Source: Boletus sp. NGJ
Taxonomy: Eukaryota > Basidiomycota > Agaricomycetes > Boletales > Boletaceae
Reading direction: 5' to 3'
DNA: 64,000 nucleotides
NCBI GenBank assembly: GCA_019096195.1
Contig: JAGTXK010000087.1
Location: forward strand, 544,765-608,764
Part shown: positions 34,301 to 44,813 of the stretch, piece by piece
Layout: each line of letters opens with the position of its first letter
How positions within the stretch are numbered: position 1 is the stretch's first letter
Position numbers and translations under genes: made by a program
Notes under the pieces: generated by a model
The model's database searches: none
Seen by the model: the letters and a program-made list of their open reading frames with translations, nothing else
What the model was told of the DNA's origin: nothing

Positions 34301-37300
34301 GGCAATCAAAGGAGGTGAGTTGTGCATGGTGACATGTTGGTGACAGGGACCATGCTAATGTCTTATGGTCCCATATCCATTCTTTATTCTGTTCTGGCAA
34401 TCATAGTTTGTGAGTCACACATTGTGGCATGTTGGTGACAGTATTCATGCTGACAATCACATCTCCATTCATCCCACTTTGGGAATCATAGTGGGTGAGT
34501 TGTGTATTGTGGCATGTTGATGACAATGCTCATGTGTTTATGTTTATGATCCCATGCCCACTCTTCATCTTACTCTGACAATCACAGGAGGTGAGTTGTG
34601 CATTGTAACATTTTGGTAACAGTTATCATGGTGATAATTCCATTCAACTCTGCCCATTACAGGAGGTAAGTTGTGCATTGTGGCATGTTGGCCACAGTAA
34701 TCATACCAATGACTCCAAACCCATTCTATGTCCTATCTGGCAAGCATAGAGAGTGAGTTGTGTATTATGGCCAGTTGGTGACAGTGAACATGCTGATGAT
34801 GTCATGATTCTTCATCTATCTATGGCAATCATAGGAGGTAAGTTTTGTATTGTGGCATATCAGTCACAGTGATAATGCTAATGATAACATGTCCATTGTT
34901 CATTTTTCTCTGGAAATCATAGGAAGTGAGCTGTCTATTGTGGCATGTTGGTGACAGAAACCATGCTGATGATTCCATGTCCATTCTTCATCCTGCTCGG
35001 GAAATCATAGAGAGTGAGTTGTGCATTGTGATATGGCTGATTGTGATGATATTGACAATTTCAAATCATTCTTCATCCTGCTCTGGTAATCATAGTCAGT
35101 GAGTTGTGCATCATGCATGTTAATAACAGTGATGATGGATCTCATGTTCATCTTCCATTCTGGTCTGGCAATCATAGGAAGTGAGTTTTGCATTGTGGCA
35201 TGTTGATAACAGTGATAATAATCCATGTCCATTCTTTATCCTCTGGACATTTATAGGAGGCAAGTTGTATCTTGTGGCATATTGGTGACACTAGTCATGC
35301 TGATAGTTCCATGTCCATTCTTCATGCTATGCTGGCAATCACAGGGAGTGAGTTGTGCATTTGTGTCAGTGATCATTCTGATGACCCAGTGTCCATTTTT
35401 CATCCCACTCTCACAATCATAGGAGGTGAGTTATGCATTTTGGCATGTTTGTGACAGGGAACATGCTAATGGTCACATGTTCATTCTTCATTCTACTCTG
35501 GCATTCATAGTTTGTGAGTTGTGCATTGTGGCATGTTGGTGATAGTGATCATGCTAATGATTCCATGTCTATTCTTTGTCCTGGTCTGGCAATGATAGGA
35601 GGTAAATTGTATATTATAGCATGTTGGTGATGCTGATGATGCTGATGGTCCCATGTCCATTCCTTATCCTGCTCTGACAATTATAGTTTGTGAGTTGGGC
35701 ATTGTGACATGTTACTAACAGTGATGCTGATGATCATCTGTCCATTCTTTATCCTAATACTCTGACAAACATAGGAGGTAAGTTTTGCATTGCATTGTGG
35801 CATGTTGATGATACTAATCATGCTAATGGTCCCATGTTCATTATTTATCCCACTCTGGAAAACCACAGAGAGTGAGTTGTGCATTGTGGCATGTTGGTAA
35901 CACTGATGATGCTATTGATTCCCTGTCCATTCTTCATCTTGGGTGGGTAATAGGGGGTAAGTCATATATTGTGGCATGCTGGTTACAGTGATCATGGATC
36001 CCCTGTACATTCCATAGTTGGTGAGTTGAGTTGTGCATTCTGGCCTATTGGTGACAGTGATAATGCTGATGGTCACATTTTTATTCATTAATATACTCTC
36101 ACAATTACAGGCAGTAAGTTGCATTGTGATATGTTGTGACAGGGACCATACTGATGTCACTGGCATGTCCATTATTTTATCCTTCTCTGGCAATGATAGT
36201 TGGTGAGATATGCATTTGGGCTTGTTGGTGACAGTGATCATGCTAATGGTCCCATGTCCATTCTTTATCCTTCCCTGGCAATCACAGGGGGTAAGTTGTG
36301 CATTGTGGCATACTGGTAACAGGCATGCTGATGGTTTTATGTTCATTTTTCATGCTACTCTGGCAATTATAGAGAGTGAGTGGATTGTGGCATGTTGATG
36401 ATGGGAATCATGCTGATGATTCCAAATCTCTTTTTCATTCTGGTTTGGCAATCAGTCTGTGAGTTGCACTTTCATATGTAGTTTATATCATAATATGCAT
36501 GCTAACATATCTATTTTTATCTTTTATTTATTATTGATCAATAGCATGTAAGTTGTTGTTACCATTTTCTATGAGTTGCTGTTTAACTTTTTTCTTTTGA
36601 CTCTCATAGCTGGTATGTTTTGCAAATATACATTCTTTATTTGGCCTTAAATATTTTAATAGGATGTAAGTTTGCTATATGGTGTATATTTGATAATGAC
36701 TTATCTGTATTACAATCTTAGCAGGTGATATTTCAATTTTGCATCTAACAATATTCTATTTATTTATCAAATCTTAGGAGGTTGTTTTTGTGACAAACTA
36801 TTCCACCATTTATTGATTGTATGGTTTTATCTTATTCAGCTACTCAAGAACAAGCATGTATGTATTTTTTTCAACCCAATGTTTTCTACATTAATATTCA
36901 ATTAAATAGAGTCACCGGCGTGCAAGCTCAGCTCAGCTTTCCAAATCATCCAACTGGGTAAACCTATTACTATTTTGATTTTATGTGTAAACCTAATATT
37001 ATATGACTTTATTGCATCCAGCCACTCAACAACAAGCGTGTATGTATGCAATTATTTTTAAATTCAATGTTTACATTAATATTCTATTTAAATAGAGTCA
37101 GCGTCGTACAAGTGAAGTTCAGCTTCCCAAACCATCCACCTGGGTAAATCTACTTTCGTTTTCATTTTGATATATAAATCTAATATTGGCATAAATAAAA
37201 GGGAAAGTTTGCTACATGGACACAAATTCTTCAAGCTGCTGTTGGTATGTTGTAATTCCTTATCCCATATCTAGCAATAATACTATTAATTACCCATTAT

Positions 37301-37738
37301 ACAGATATAGTTCTAATATCAGAGCATTCTTTCTATCTTTCCCAGAGAAATGACTCTAGAGCATTCTCCACTGCTGCTAAGCTATACAAAGCATCCAATA
37401 TATCTGATATGGTTGGGAAGGCCTTGGAAGAAGTTGTCAAGCAATATGGCAAATTATCTGACAAGGAAAAAGTGGATATGGTATCAAATATCATTCTTCT
37501 GAATCACATAGGTAGTTTGATACATCCTCCAAGTTTCTATTTACTAATAAGTCAATTTTAGAAACTCCAGCATATACATAAAGACAATAGTGTTAGACTG
37601 GGTTACAACTCCAAGTCATTCTAATAGTGAAAATTGATTGCAGAACTGAAGCAAGATGATCTTGAAGGCAGAAGATTGTTGGAAACATATCAAGATTCCA
37701 GGTTGAAATTGTATCCAGTGACTGTCTATATATGGTGA
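31339..37738 (+). CDS. G-domain GTPase with a tail encoded through 51 predicted one-codon microexons
   Basis: Exons 31339-31482, 31538-31570, 31626-31798, 31852-31934, 31982-32185, 32240-32378 and 32449-32551 encode a 293-residue G domain in continuous phase. G1 is GRANAGKT (residues 19-26), G3 DSLG (81-84) and G4 TKFD (152-155). The last of these exons ends in phase 0 (WFPHVQ). Then follow 51 AG-NNN-GT microexons (32615-36780), then exons 36840-36857, 36910-36957, 37022-37039, 37096-37143, 37202-37244, probably 37305-37309, 37346-37511 and 37644-37738. These keep frame and end YPVTVYIW with a TGA at 37736. The full model has 66 exons and about 490 residues. The G domain suggests a fungal AIG1/dynamin-like small GTPase; the partner is unknown. 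The 5-nt exon at 37305 and its 36-bp intron are the weakest joints. The microexons are predicted, not proven; skipping all of them also stays in frame. Confidence 0.7.
32615..36780 (+). repeat. Tandem array of intron-like units separated by 51 AG-NNN-GT three-base exons
   Basis: Units average 83 bp (range 53-96). A typical unit starts GTGAGTTGTGCATTGTGGCA, has CATGCTGATGGTCCCATG in the middle and ends CTCTGGCAATCATAG. Exactly three bases then precede the next GTGAGT. Triplets start, for example, at 32615, 32705, 32791, 32879, 33034, 33649, 34407, 35011, 35775, 36111, 36456, 36663 and 36778. All 51 acceptors end in AG; 49 donors begin GT and two (33887, 35260) are GCAAGT, the usual GC-AG form. 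Triplets: GAG 14, AGA 8, TGG 6, TTG 5, GAA 3, TTT 3, GGA 2, GGG 2, and eight others once each; no stop. The last five introns (from 36548) are AT-rich and unlike the repeat, yet keep the three-base spacing. The structure is seen directly; splicing is inferred. Confidence 0.9.
36840..37201 (+). repeat. Tandem duplication of an 18-nt + 48-nt exon pair with its introns
   Basis: Exon pair 1 is 36840-36857 (LLKNKH) and 36910-36957 (SHRRASSAQLSKSSNW). Exon pair 2 is 37022-37039 (PLNNKR) and 37096-37143 (SQRRTSEVQLPKPSTW). The introns are alignable too (GTATGTAT... and GTAAA... types). All four exons are multiples of three in phase 0. The same growth mode, duplicating intron plus short exon, would explain the microexon array upstream. 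Confidence 0.85.
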
Positions 37739-39288
37739 AATGTATTCTAGACTGTATTGAATGAGCAGTCTATAAAAAATACATTCATGAACCCTAGTGA
37801 AGGATATTCTATCAATGTAAAATACTATCTAGACACCTAGAGCATGAATTTCCCAGGGCTGGAAGAGCAACCTGAAGCTTCAACATGAATAGTTCAGTGA
37901 TACCTTCCATATAAATTGCTTGATTATAGGGCCAGAAGCCAGGAGCCTTGAGAATGTTTTGTATTCCTGAAGCATTGATATCTACCATGTTCCACCTGCT
38001 AGCCTGTCAAGATGAGTTGCAGACAGGGGAGATGAACTTGTCTTCAAAATGTGAGGCAACATTAATGACATCATCATACATAGGAGATTCACTGGGAAAA
38101 ACCTATCAAATTGTACATAGAGGAAGCATCATGATGTAAAAAAAAACATGCTTTTACTCTTAGTGTAGGTCAAGTCCTCACCACAAAGGGTCTTCTGTTG
38201 TTGTTAGGTGGATTATATACAAATATTGGAGATGTTTGAAGACAAAGTGTTTCATCCATGCCTCCTTGAAATAGAATATTGATAATTCTATCTGAAAGGA
38301 ATGTCAGCCAAGCAAGTCCAATTTGCATTCAAAGTTTGTCACTATGTAAAAGGTGTATGTTCTTTCAAAATGCCAACCAGAGTATATTGGCAGAATCTAC
38401 TAATGCTGAACAATGATACTAGTGCAGTTCTTGCAGTGAAGTCCTTATCACAAACCTTTCAGATGCATTCACTTATCAAACTTTGTCAGTGAATTGGTAA
38501 AAAGTTGTTCTCAATCAAGTCAAACTAAATGCCTAAAGAATGTACCATGTTGGTCTTCACAAGGATAAATTCTACAGTATGCAACTTAACATATACTTGT
38601 TGATGTGACTCAGCTCTTAGACTGGCAATGGCATATAAATGATCCAACAATGTGTTATATGTTGCAACTTTTTTTCCACCATGTTAATGCTTACAACCCC
38701 TTATAACTGTCTGATAAGTCATGCTAACCCTATTTTGGCATTACAATGTTCATTATAAGTTCATTATCATGTCATTATAATATAAAAAGTTACCTAATTT
38801 ACTCGAAATTTCATCAGCAGACATTATAATAGGGTATGATCTTTTGGTAATGTATGGTAATTCATTAGTAGCTTAGCAAAAAAGTTCCGACAAAAAATAA
38901 TAGTACTCACATTTGATTGTCACAGTGGTGACTCAGCCCCATGTGGACAATAGCGTCAAGCACGAGAATACCCAACATCCGGGCCGACTGAAACTTCCTC
39001 CAAACTAGTGATCAGTTGAAGGTGGTTACTGCAGAGGATGCAGATGGGATGTGGCTCGACGTGACACCATCGAGAGGGAGTGGCAAGATATTAATTCGAA
39101 CGCTGCAGCGGTGACTCACCTCTGCTCTAGGAGGAGACATCGGCGAAGGTATAGCGTTGACGTGAGATGACAAGATTAAATAAAGGAGTGCTTGGGGTCC
39201 TTGCCATTTTGTACCAACACACATGTCGCGGCGGTTGCGGGATCAACCAATGCAGCACTGCATCACCACTGGCGGCGACGACTAAGTC
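37739..39288. other. AT-rich intergenic spacer
   Basis: 1.55 kb between the GTPase gene and GCN5. It is AT-rich up to about 38900, then switches to the GC content of the neighbouring housekeeping genes. Frames at 37948-38139 and 38301-38492 have no recognisable domain. No terminal repeats or integrase/reverse transcriptase motifs were found by eye. Confidence 0.5.
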
Positions 39289-41660
39289 ATGAGACTGACA
39301 TATCCACCGGTGATTGAATCCTCTTTCACGGATGCTGCACTGGCGTTCAAGATTGCCCGCCATATGCCATGCTCCGCGTGTGAAACCTGTTTTGGCCTCC
39401 GCCCTCCACCTGACATCGAAGTCGTACAAGGCGACGAAGACAGTCGCAAATCATCTCTCGGCGCATTGGATCAGTATGGCTCAGATGAAGACGACGAACC
39501 TGCATACTTATGCACTTGTGTATGTGGACACGAGGTAGGAGACCACGGGGCAGACGAAAGCGTCATAGGAAGAGAGGAGTTCTCCCGAAGAGGTCGTTTA
39601 GCTATTCGCCTCGATGAGATGCTTCAGGCAAGTTTGGACACTGAGCCAGTGCCCCGTGACTAAATGCTTCCATTCCTCGTCTTAGGTTGGCAATCATCTT
39701 ACTCAGATACCCCGTTTGGTTGATATTAATGGACGGATTGCGCGTTTTCTCTCTACAGGAGGTTGACAAGCTACTCGACTTCGACTACTCGGACGACGAT
39801 ATCTTCTCCTTGAGGCAACAAATGAAGCTACCCGTATCGCTTATTTCGATGTGTTCTCCGTCTATCGGTAAGATACGAGGATGACACACGGTCGTCGATT
39901 AGCTTACAATCCTTCGTAGAACATTCAACCCCGCTTGAGAGAGCCCAGTCGCCTACACCTTCTATGTTGAGTGACGGTGACGAACCACCCACAAAGAGAC
40001 GCCGGTTATCTCTATCGTCACTTAGCGATGCGGATGAAGAAGACGAAGACGAAGAGGAGGATCAACCTCTTGCTGCACAGGTGTCACACCCGCAACTACT
40101 AGATACGCCAGCACGAAAATCAAATCAGAGAACTGGGAAGAAGACCTCGAGTATGAAGTCCAAATCACAGACCGCACCCAAGTCCAGCATGCAGCCCGAC
40201 GTGAATGGCATGAATGGATATCTTCCAGATGCAAAGGTGAAAGTGGAAGAGAAGATGGACGAATCTCAGTTAACAAGACTTGCTACCGGTGTCACTATTG
40301 ATGCGGGTCCATCGTCCGCCGCTCATGTGAGTGATGTTTGACCCATCCGCGGTCGGTGCCTCCATAACATAAACTCGTTTTCAGTCACCTTCGAAACCCG
40401 AGAAAGCAGCATTCGTTGAGCTTCGGAAAGGCATCATTCAGGTGACAGCGGTCGAGAATGACGGAACACCCCGCTCACTGGTGATCCTCACTGGTTTGAA
40501 AACGCTCTTCCGGACACAATTGCCAATGATGCCTCGAGAATACATCGCTCGTCTGGTGTATGATAAAAATTCGAAGGCACTTGCCATCATCAAACGGGGA
40601 TATAAGGTGGTTGGAGGAATCTGTTATCGCCCGTTCCCCCATCGTGGCTTCGCAGAGATCGTCTTCTTTGCCACGGCTTCCGTTGACCAAGTCAAGGTAT
40701 GTTTTGATTGGTCGTAGGATTGGTAGCTAAGATATGTCCCAGGGTTACGGAGGCATGCTCATGGACCATTTCAAAGCCCATATACGCAAGACATACGCGA
40801 CCGTGATGCATTTCCTCACCTATGCGGACAACTTTGCTGTGATCTTCTTTAAGAAGCAAGGATTTTCGAAGGACATCACCCTGCATCGATCCGTGTGGGC
40901 TGGGTACATCAAGGATTACGAAGGCGGCACAATCATGCAGTGTACAATGTTACGCAAAGTCGACTACCTCGACAAGGCGAACATCATTGCACGGCAGCGG
41001 GACGCGATTATAGCAAAGATTAGGGAGAAGTCAAAGTCACATATTATATATAAGGGTTTAGACCAGTTCCAGGAAGGCGAACCGGAGGGCGTCATCGTGG
41101 ACCCCAAAGATGTTCCGGGGCTGCGTATGTGATTTCTTGAATGAGAAGGTGGATTTGTGTTCTTACAATGCAACAGGAGAGAGTGGCTGGACGCCTGGGA
41201 TGTCCACTTAGTGAGGCTGACCGGTTCGACTCTCGCCACCACTTACTGATTTACCCGGTCCTATCAGTTCTCGTTCGACGCCACAGAGCGCTGAGCATAA
41301 TTTCATGCATCGGCTACTTGGGGATATGAAGGCTCAGCCAAACGCATGGCCTTTCTTGATTCCTGTCAATGGGGAGGAAGTGGTCGATTATTACGAGGTC
41401 ATCAAGCGACCCATGGGTTGGTCTCGTCCAACCCCTCCTCCGAGATACACCTGACCCTCCTTGCAGACCTTAGCAGCATGGAGCACAGGCTGAATACGAA
41501 CCAATACCAAAACCTCAAGACCTTTTTGGATGACGCACAACTGATATTTGACAATTGTCGGCTTTACAATCCGGAAGGGTCGATCTACGTAAAGCATGCA
41601 GTTAGGCTGGAGAAATTCATGAAAGAGCTTGTCGCCGATTACGCAAAGAGGGTAGCATAG
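39289..41660 (+). CDS. GCN5: GCN5 histone acetyltransferase (KAT2), SAGA/ADA catalytic subunit
   Basis: It acetylates histone H3 in the nucleus. The N-terminus has ALAFKIARHMPCSACETC and an acidic/basic linker with TKRRRLSLSS. The acetyltransferase domain follows: EKAAFVELRKGIIQV, LVILTGLKTLFRTQLPMMP, EYIARLVYDKNSKALAIIK, VVGGICYRPFPHRGFAEIVF and, across an intron, QVKGYGGMLMDHFK (the acetyl-CoA loop Q-x-x-G-x-G). Then come FLTYADNFAVIFFKKQGF and YIKDYEGGTIMQC. The C-terminal bromodomain reads AWPFLIPVNGEEVVDYYEVI, KRPMDLSSMEHRLN, FLDDAQLIFDNCRLYNPEGS. The CDS ends TAG at 41660. The N-terminal ATG at 39289 is the first in a frame continuous with the conserved CxxC part. Exons are separated by short introns. 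Confidence 0.96.
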
Positions 41661-42485
41661 TGGTATGTAGGACTTTTGCTTATGATTGTGTAATTGACTA
41701 CTAAGGTCGCCGGACCAAGTCTCCCAATAGATCTACCTTGAGCCGCTGGAATCAGCATGCTCGATTAGGGCACGATTTGTCGACATGCGATCTCGAGACC
41801 ATATCACAACCTATCGCTCGTGAATGCGTGAACCCTCACATCGTCGCTGGACCTGCACTACATCAGGCTGGCTGAACACACATGACCGCAAGGTCGGAGC
41901 GGGCGGGTGTGTCAAGGATCACTGCATTTCTTTTCGTCCCCCATTCCGTTGTTGTTGTTGTTTGGATTACCGTGAGCTCTGTTTATAAATGCGCTGCAAT
42001 GCTATTCATTTCACTAAGAAGTGATGAGTGTTTGTTCCCTGGGTCTTGAATGGCTTGGACGCGAAATTGCGATTTATCATGAGCGTTTGAATAACCTGAT
42101 GGCCCTGACAATGGCAGCGACATGATACCGTCGGTATATTCCGCTTTGAAACCCAGGCCCACGGGGAGGTCTCGCCAGGAGCATGGAAGACGATCGATCA
42201 TCGATCATCGATCGGTGTTGAAACGTTAAGAAGGACCCCCACGCCGACACTCTACAGGCTGCGATAGCGAGATATCCCAGCCTGTTCGTCAAAGTCTAGG
42301 GTAAGAGAGAACTGAACGCTCAGATCCCTCGCACACGGGCAAACGAATACATAGCGGGTTTTTGGATTGGATTCCTTATAAAAGACAAACATGTGTGACG
42401 CACTAATACACTCCGCCAAAACCGACCGCCACTCTCGTAACCATAAATTTAGATCACCAATACACCGCCCCGTTTCACTCGGTAC
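41661..42485. other. Convergent 3' intergenic region of GCN5 and FDH1
   Basis: About 825 bp between two convergent stops. No gene is recognised. A small direct repeat, GATCGATCATCGATCATCGATC, lies at about 42191-42212 (written here only as the GATCATC unit repeated). Confidence 0.45.
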
Positions 42486-44047
42486 TCAGCGTTGACCGTA
42501 AGCCTTGGTCTCGTACTTGCCAACGCCGATGATGATGTTGCCGGGATCCTGAGACTTTCCGGTGAGATAGTTCTCGATGATGCTTCTCGTTCCACCGGCG
42601 TAACGCGCCTGAGCGTCGAGCGTCGTACCAGAGTAGTGGGGAACCATGCCGTTGCCACCGCCGAGGGGGTTCTTGACCGTCCGCCAGACGTGGTCCCGTG
42701 GTGCAGGTTGGACGTCCCAGACATCACCCGAGTAGCCTGATCGTCAAGTCGAAACCAAGGAGAAGTACCCTCGGATCAGTACACGGAGGCGAGCCACGAT
42801 GGGAGACCTGTAGACGTACCGTTCAGTTGACCAGACTTGATGGCCGCGGCGACGGCGTCCTTGTCGCAGATGGCGCCACGAGCGGTGTTCACGAGCCATG
42901 CACCCTTCTTGAAGTGCTTGAGAAGCTCGGTGTTGACGAGTCCACGAGTGCCTTCGTGGAGGGGGCAGTTGACAGTGATGACATCGCATTTAGAGACGAA
43001 CTCCTTGAGGTCCTCGATGCGGCGAGCGCCGACTGCCTTGGCGGCAGCTGGTATGATGAAAAACGGATGAGAGGCATCGTGGGGTGAAGCCAGTGAGCTC
43101 ACCTTCGGGGAGAGGAGCGTAGTCGTAGTAGAGGAGCTCCTTGCAGTCAAAGGGACGTAAACGTTGAAGGACACGGTAACCGATACGGCCAGCACCGATG
43201 GTACCGACGACCTTGCCCTCCAAGTCGAAGGCATTGCGGGCGACATCCGAGACTTGCCAGTCACCGCGCTCGATCATCTATACGGTACGTAACAGATCTC
43301 AGAACACGGCCTCGGTGAACAAAAACCAAGCGTCAGGTACCTCATGAGCGGGAATAAAGTTCCTGACGAGGAGGAGAATGGACATGAGAACGTGTTCAGC
43401 AACGGAGACGACATTTGAGCCGGAGACTTCCAGGACCTGGATACTCTTCTTGACGGCGGCGTTGAGGTCAATGTGGTCAGAGCCGACACCAGCTGTGACA
43501 CAGAGCTTCAAGTTCTTGGCCTAGACGAAAACAGAAAACGTTTTCACATCGTTACCCACAGCTGACGAAAACCGTGACAGTCTATACCTTCTCGAAGAGG
43601 TCAGCTGTGAGGTATCCGGGGTGGAACGGTGTGGTGATCAAGATTTCAGCCTAAAAGAGATGAGATCCCGCGGGGTATCATATTTGGAGCGATAGACACA
43701 CATCAACGATGTGCTTTTGGAAGTCACTGTCAGGGCCCTCCTTGGAGTCAGACACCTGTGATCAAGTGCGGCGTGAGCATACAAAACTAATTCCGGAAAG
43801 AAGGTACACATACAATGTATTTGTGTCCCTGCGATTCAAGGTACTCCCGGAGGCCGAGCTGCGTGTGTCGTTAGTGTCTATTAGCTGCAAACTGCTTCCA
43901 ATCGTTGCCCACCTCGTTCTCGATCGTACCAAGGAGACGAGGCTCACTCTTGGCGGCATCACCACCTCTGTAAAGGATAGCAAGAACCTGATTCCAAAAT
44001 GAGTGATCGTGTAGACTGAATTTAGGGGCCATTCAGCTCACCTTCAT
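42486..44047 (-). CDS. FDH1: NAD+-dependent formate dehydrogenase
   Basis: It oxidises formate to CO2 with NAD+ in the cytosol. The ATG at 44047 gives MK, an intron, then [20 protein letters not shown], the typical fungal FDH start. Further exons give [67 protein letters not shown], the nucleotide-binding [16 protein letters not shown], then [34 protein letters not shown] and the catalytic His region PRDHVW...[16 protein letters not shown]. It ends [10 protein letters not shown] at 42486. Catalytic residues expected in the family (Asn of TAGVGSDH context, Arg after LVNTARG, His in PHYSG) are visible. At least seven introns. Confidence 0.96.
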
Positions 44048-44813
44048 GACTAGATCAGATAGTTTTTAGTTGATGCTGACTCGTAGGAACTGGACAGAAA
44101 GATGGATCCAAGACACCATGCTTCATCCAGCTTTTATACTGCTAAAGGTGTGGTTCTCTGGGTGAAGTATGGGCCAAGACAAATGGTATGAATAACCATC
44201 AGCAGCCGTCGGCTGACGTGCGACGGTCCGGATACTAACTGCTCCATTCACGAGAAGGCGGATTTCGGAGAGTTGGAGCACGTGACAATGCGAGGTTCCA
44301 AGCCGGATATTTTCGGAGGTCTTTTCCCTCTGCGAAGATGAGCCCACACTCGAGGCGGCCACGGGTAATCCAGGACAGGGAACTCTCAAGGAGTCTCCCA
44401 GCATCTCCATCTAGACGATGACTACGACAGATCCGGGCCGGTTATGCATTGATGAGCGATTGTTTTCCGGATCTCACAGAGTTTGCATTCTCATTCTGCC
44501 GTGTGGAATTGCCCGGTTTGATGTACTTAAAACATGGCCCAATCATTTGGGACGATGTCGGACGTTTTCGGGATCTGTCGTAATAGAGAAATTGCATCAG
44601 CTGAATTCCACAGCGGGTAAATGATCATGCGCTGAGTCAAGGAATCGCGACGCTCCGGGAGCCCTGCAAGTCTGGCATACAAGAAAGGTGAATTCGTTTC
44701 TAGTAGATGACATCTATGCTTCAAAGGTAAACATTCAGGCCACCTAGTCTGGAAGAAAAAATCGGGGACCTACTACAACAATTATCGTACTGTAACACGT
44801 AAGTGTCAATGGA
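44048..44813. other. Intergenic; upstream of FDH1 and 3' of ERD1
   Basis: About 770 bp. It contains the FDH1 promoter on the left. No gene is recognised. Confidence 0.45.

Noticed and set aside
32801-36398. Open frames of 60-144 codons inside the array on both strands
   Set aside because: They repeat the same phrase every unit in drifting frames (for example ALWHVGDR.HADSTMS) and simply reflect the tandem repeat.
32615-36780. CRISPR-like array
   Set aside because: Units are about 83 bp, similar along their whole length, with only three variable bases between splice-like ends. There are no conserved short repeats with unique spacers, and the gene context is eukaryotic.
37948-38492. Two short frames in the AT-rich spacer as retroelement remnants
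   Set aside because: No reverse transcriptase, RNase H, integrase or gag motif could be recognised on either strand.
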